DNA from: a virus
Strand: one strand, 5' to 3'
Length of the DNA: 47,577 nucleotides
Virus record (IMG/VR): IMGVR_UViG_3300020185_000075
Coordinates: 1 to 47,577 of that record
Part shown: positions 46,724 through 47,577 of the stretch, in pieces
Position numbering within the stretch: position 1 is the stretch's first letter
Layout: each line of letters opens with the position of its first letter
Made by a program: the position numbers and the translations under genes
Notes under the pieces: model-generated
Databases searched by the model: none
Told to the model about the DNA's origin: nothing
What the model saw: only the letters and a program-made list of their open reading frames with translations

Positions 46724-47577
46724 ATGGCTGTTAAGTTTACTAACAACGCCAGAACAACTCTTGCTGCTGACATATCAAACAGTGCAACCACAGCAACAGT
46801 TACTAGTGGTTCTGTATTCCCAGTATTAAATGCTGGAGAATATTTCTATTGCACATTTGATAATGGAACAAATAACGAAATTGTTAAGGTTACTGCAAGG
46901 AGTGGCAACACCCTTACCATAGTTCGTGGTGTAGATAACACAACGGCTAGAGCCTTCTCAACAGATGACGCTGCGGAGCTAAGAGCTACTGCTGGTCTTC
47001 TAACTGACATACAAGAAAACATTGCAGCTAAGTCTGCAAACCAAACAGTATATAACGCAACCACTGCATCAAGTGCGACAGACTATGACATAGGTATAGA
47101 TCCTGGTCTTGAAAGCAACGCAATGGTATTTCTCAATGGTGTAATGCAACACCATGACACTTTTTCATTTAGTGGATCCACATTAACATTTGATACTGCT
47201 CCATCAAACGGACTGGCTTTAGAGGTTATTGTTGATAACCTAATTAACCTTCAGTCGTCTAACTTAACCGTAGACACATTTACCGCAGCGGACGTTGGCG
47301 GTAATCCACAGGTTGACTTTGTTTTATCTGATGCCCCTGCGGGAGAAACAAATCTGATTGTATTTGTGGATGGAGTATTCCAGGCTAACGACACTTACAC
47401 TATTTCAAGCACAACACTAAGCATGACCGATGGCGTAACTGCTGATATGACTGTAACGGTTTATGTAATGAACCCAGTTAATATAGGTGCTCCTAGCGAT
47501 AACACAGTCACTAGCTCCAAGCTATCTGGCAACATAACCATGCCTGCCGATCTTACGGTAACAGGTGACGTGGCATT
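46724..47577 (+). CDS. Tail fibre protein, N-terminal part (3' end outside window)
   Basis: Starts at ATG 46724 after TTTTAAGGAG. The first 90 residues include a domain seen at fibre bases (SNSATTATVTSGSVFPVLNA, then IVRGVDNTTARAFSTDDAAE). Two similar beta-sandwich repeats follow: AMVFLNGVMQHHDTFSFSGS, and NLIVFVDGVFQANDTYTISS. Then comes a trimerisation-like lead (TVTSSKLSGNITMPADLTVT). The frame is open to the right edge. The style matches the fragment at the left edge, and both are probably parts of one fibre gene. Confidence 0.82.
   Translation, partial: MAVKFTNNARTTLAADISNSATTATVTSGSVFPVLNAGEYFYCTFDNGTNNEIVKVTARSGNTLTIVRGVDNTTARAFSTDDAAELRATAGLLTDIQENIAAKSANQTVYNATTASSATDYDIGIDPGLESNAMVFLNGVMQHHDTFSFSGSTLTFDTAPSNGLALEVIVDNLINLQSSNLTVDTFTAADVGGNPQVDFVLSDAPAGETNLIVFVDGVFQANDTYTISSTTLSMTDGVTADMTVTVYVMNPVNIGAPSDNTVTSSKLSGNITMPADLTVTGDVA

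Noticed and set aside
1-47577. tRNA genes, CRISPR arrays, insertion sequences
   Set aside because: No cloverleaf with a T-arm motif, no regular repeat-spacer array and no transposase was seen by eye; a tRNAscan-SE run would settle the tRNA point.

Overview
This window looks like an almost complete genome of a temperate, short-tailed (podovirus-type) phage from an AT-rich marine bacterium. The gene set is terminase, portal, scaffold and capsid, a T7-like run of internal virion proteins ending in a 2,422-residue giant, repeat-rich tail fibres, and a tyrosine integrase. A SAR11-type alphaproteobacterial host is an inference from base composition and gene style, not shown by the sequence. Both window ends lie inside tail-fibre coding sequence, so the contig is probably a circular map opened inside (or with a small gap in) one tail-fibre gene. 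I saw no DNA polymerase, phage RNA polymerase, tRNA or CRISPR array.

Layout. (1) 1-22844, plus: tail-fibre C-terminus, small membrane proteins, then a cassette of CsgF, CsgG, a curlin-like repeat protein, a FecR-domain protein and a CHASE2/adenylate cyclase at 2149-6893. A holin-like protein, tail proteins and internal virion proteins follow. (2) 22902-27206, minus: tyrosine integrase and small partners, a PD-(D/E)XK nuclease, an SSB-like protein, a ribbon-helix-helix regulator, a YqaJ exonuclease and an ERF annealing protein. (3) 27309-32250, plus: a helix-turn-helix replication protein, a DnaB-type helicase, a Ref-like HNH nuclease, a DUF3310 protein and a run of tiny Lys/Arg-rich proteins, ended by a bidirectional terminator at 32256-32285. 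(4) 32293-35664, minus: an operon of about eleven small genes behind a strong sigma70-type promoter; three type I hammerhead ribozymes follow its first three genes. (5) 35828-47577, plus: a probable lysis pair, HNH nuclease, terminase, portal with an overlapping extra gene, scaffold, major capsid protein, adaptors and tail-fibre start.

Two systems stand out. First, three hammerhead ribozymes at 34134-34183, 34693-34759 and 35203-35256 (minus) share an identical catalytic core, show compensatory changes in stem II, overlap the stop codon of the gene before them, and would cleave just upstream of the next gene's ribosome binding site. They look like built-in mRNA processors of an early operon. 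Second, the phage carries what looks like a small curli export set (CsgF, CsgG and a curlin-like substrate) beside a FecR-domain protein and a membrane adenylate cyclase with all catalytic residues. This suggests the phage alters the host envelope or cAMP signalling, or uses CsgG as an outer-membrane pore during exit.

Genes are tightly packed and often overlap by 4-60 bases, so many starts are likely set by translational coupling.
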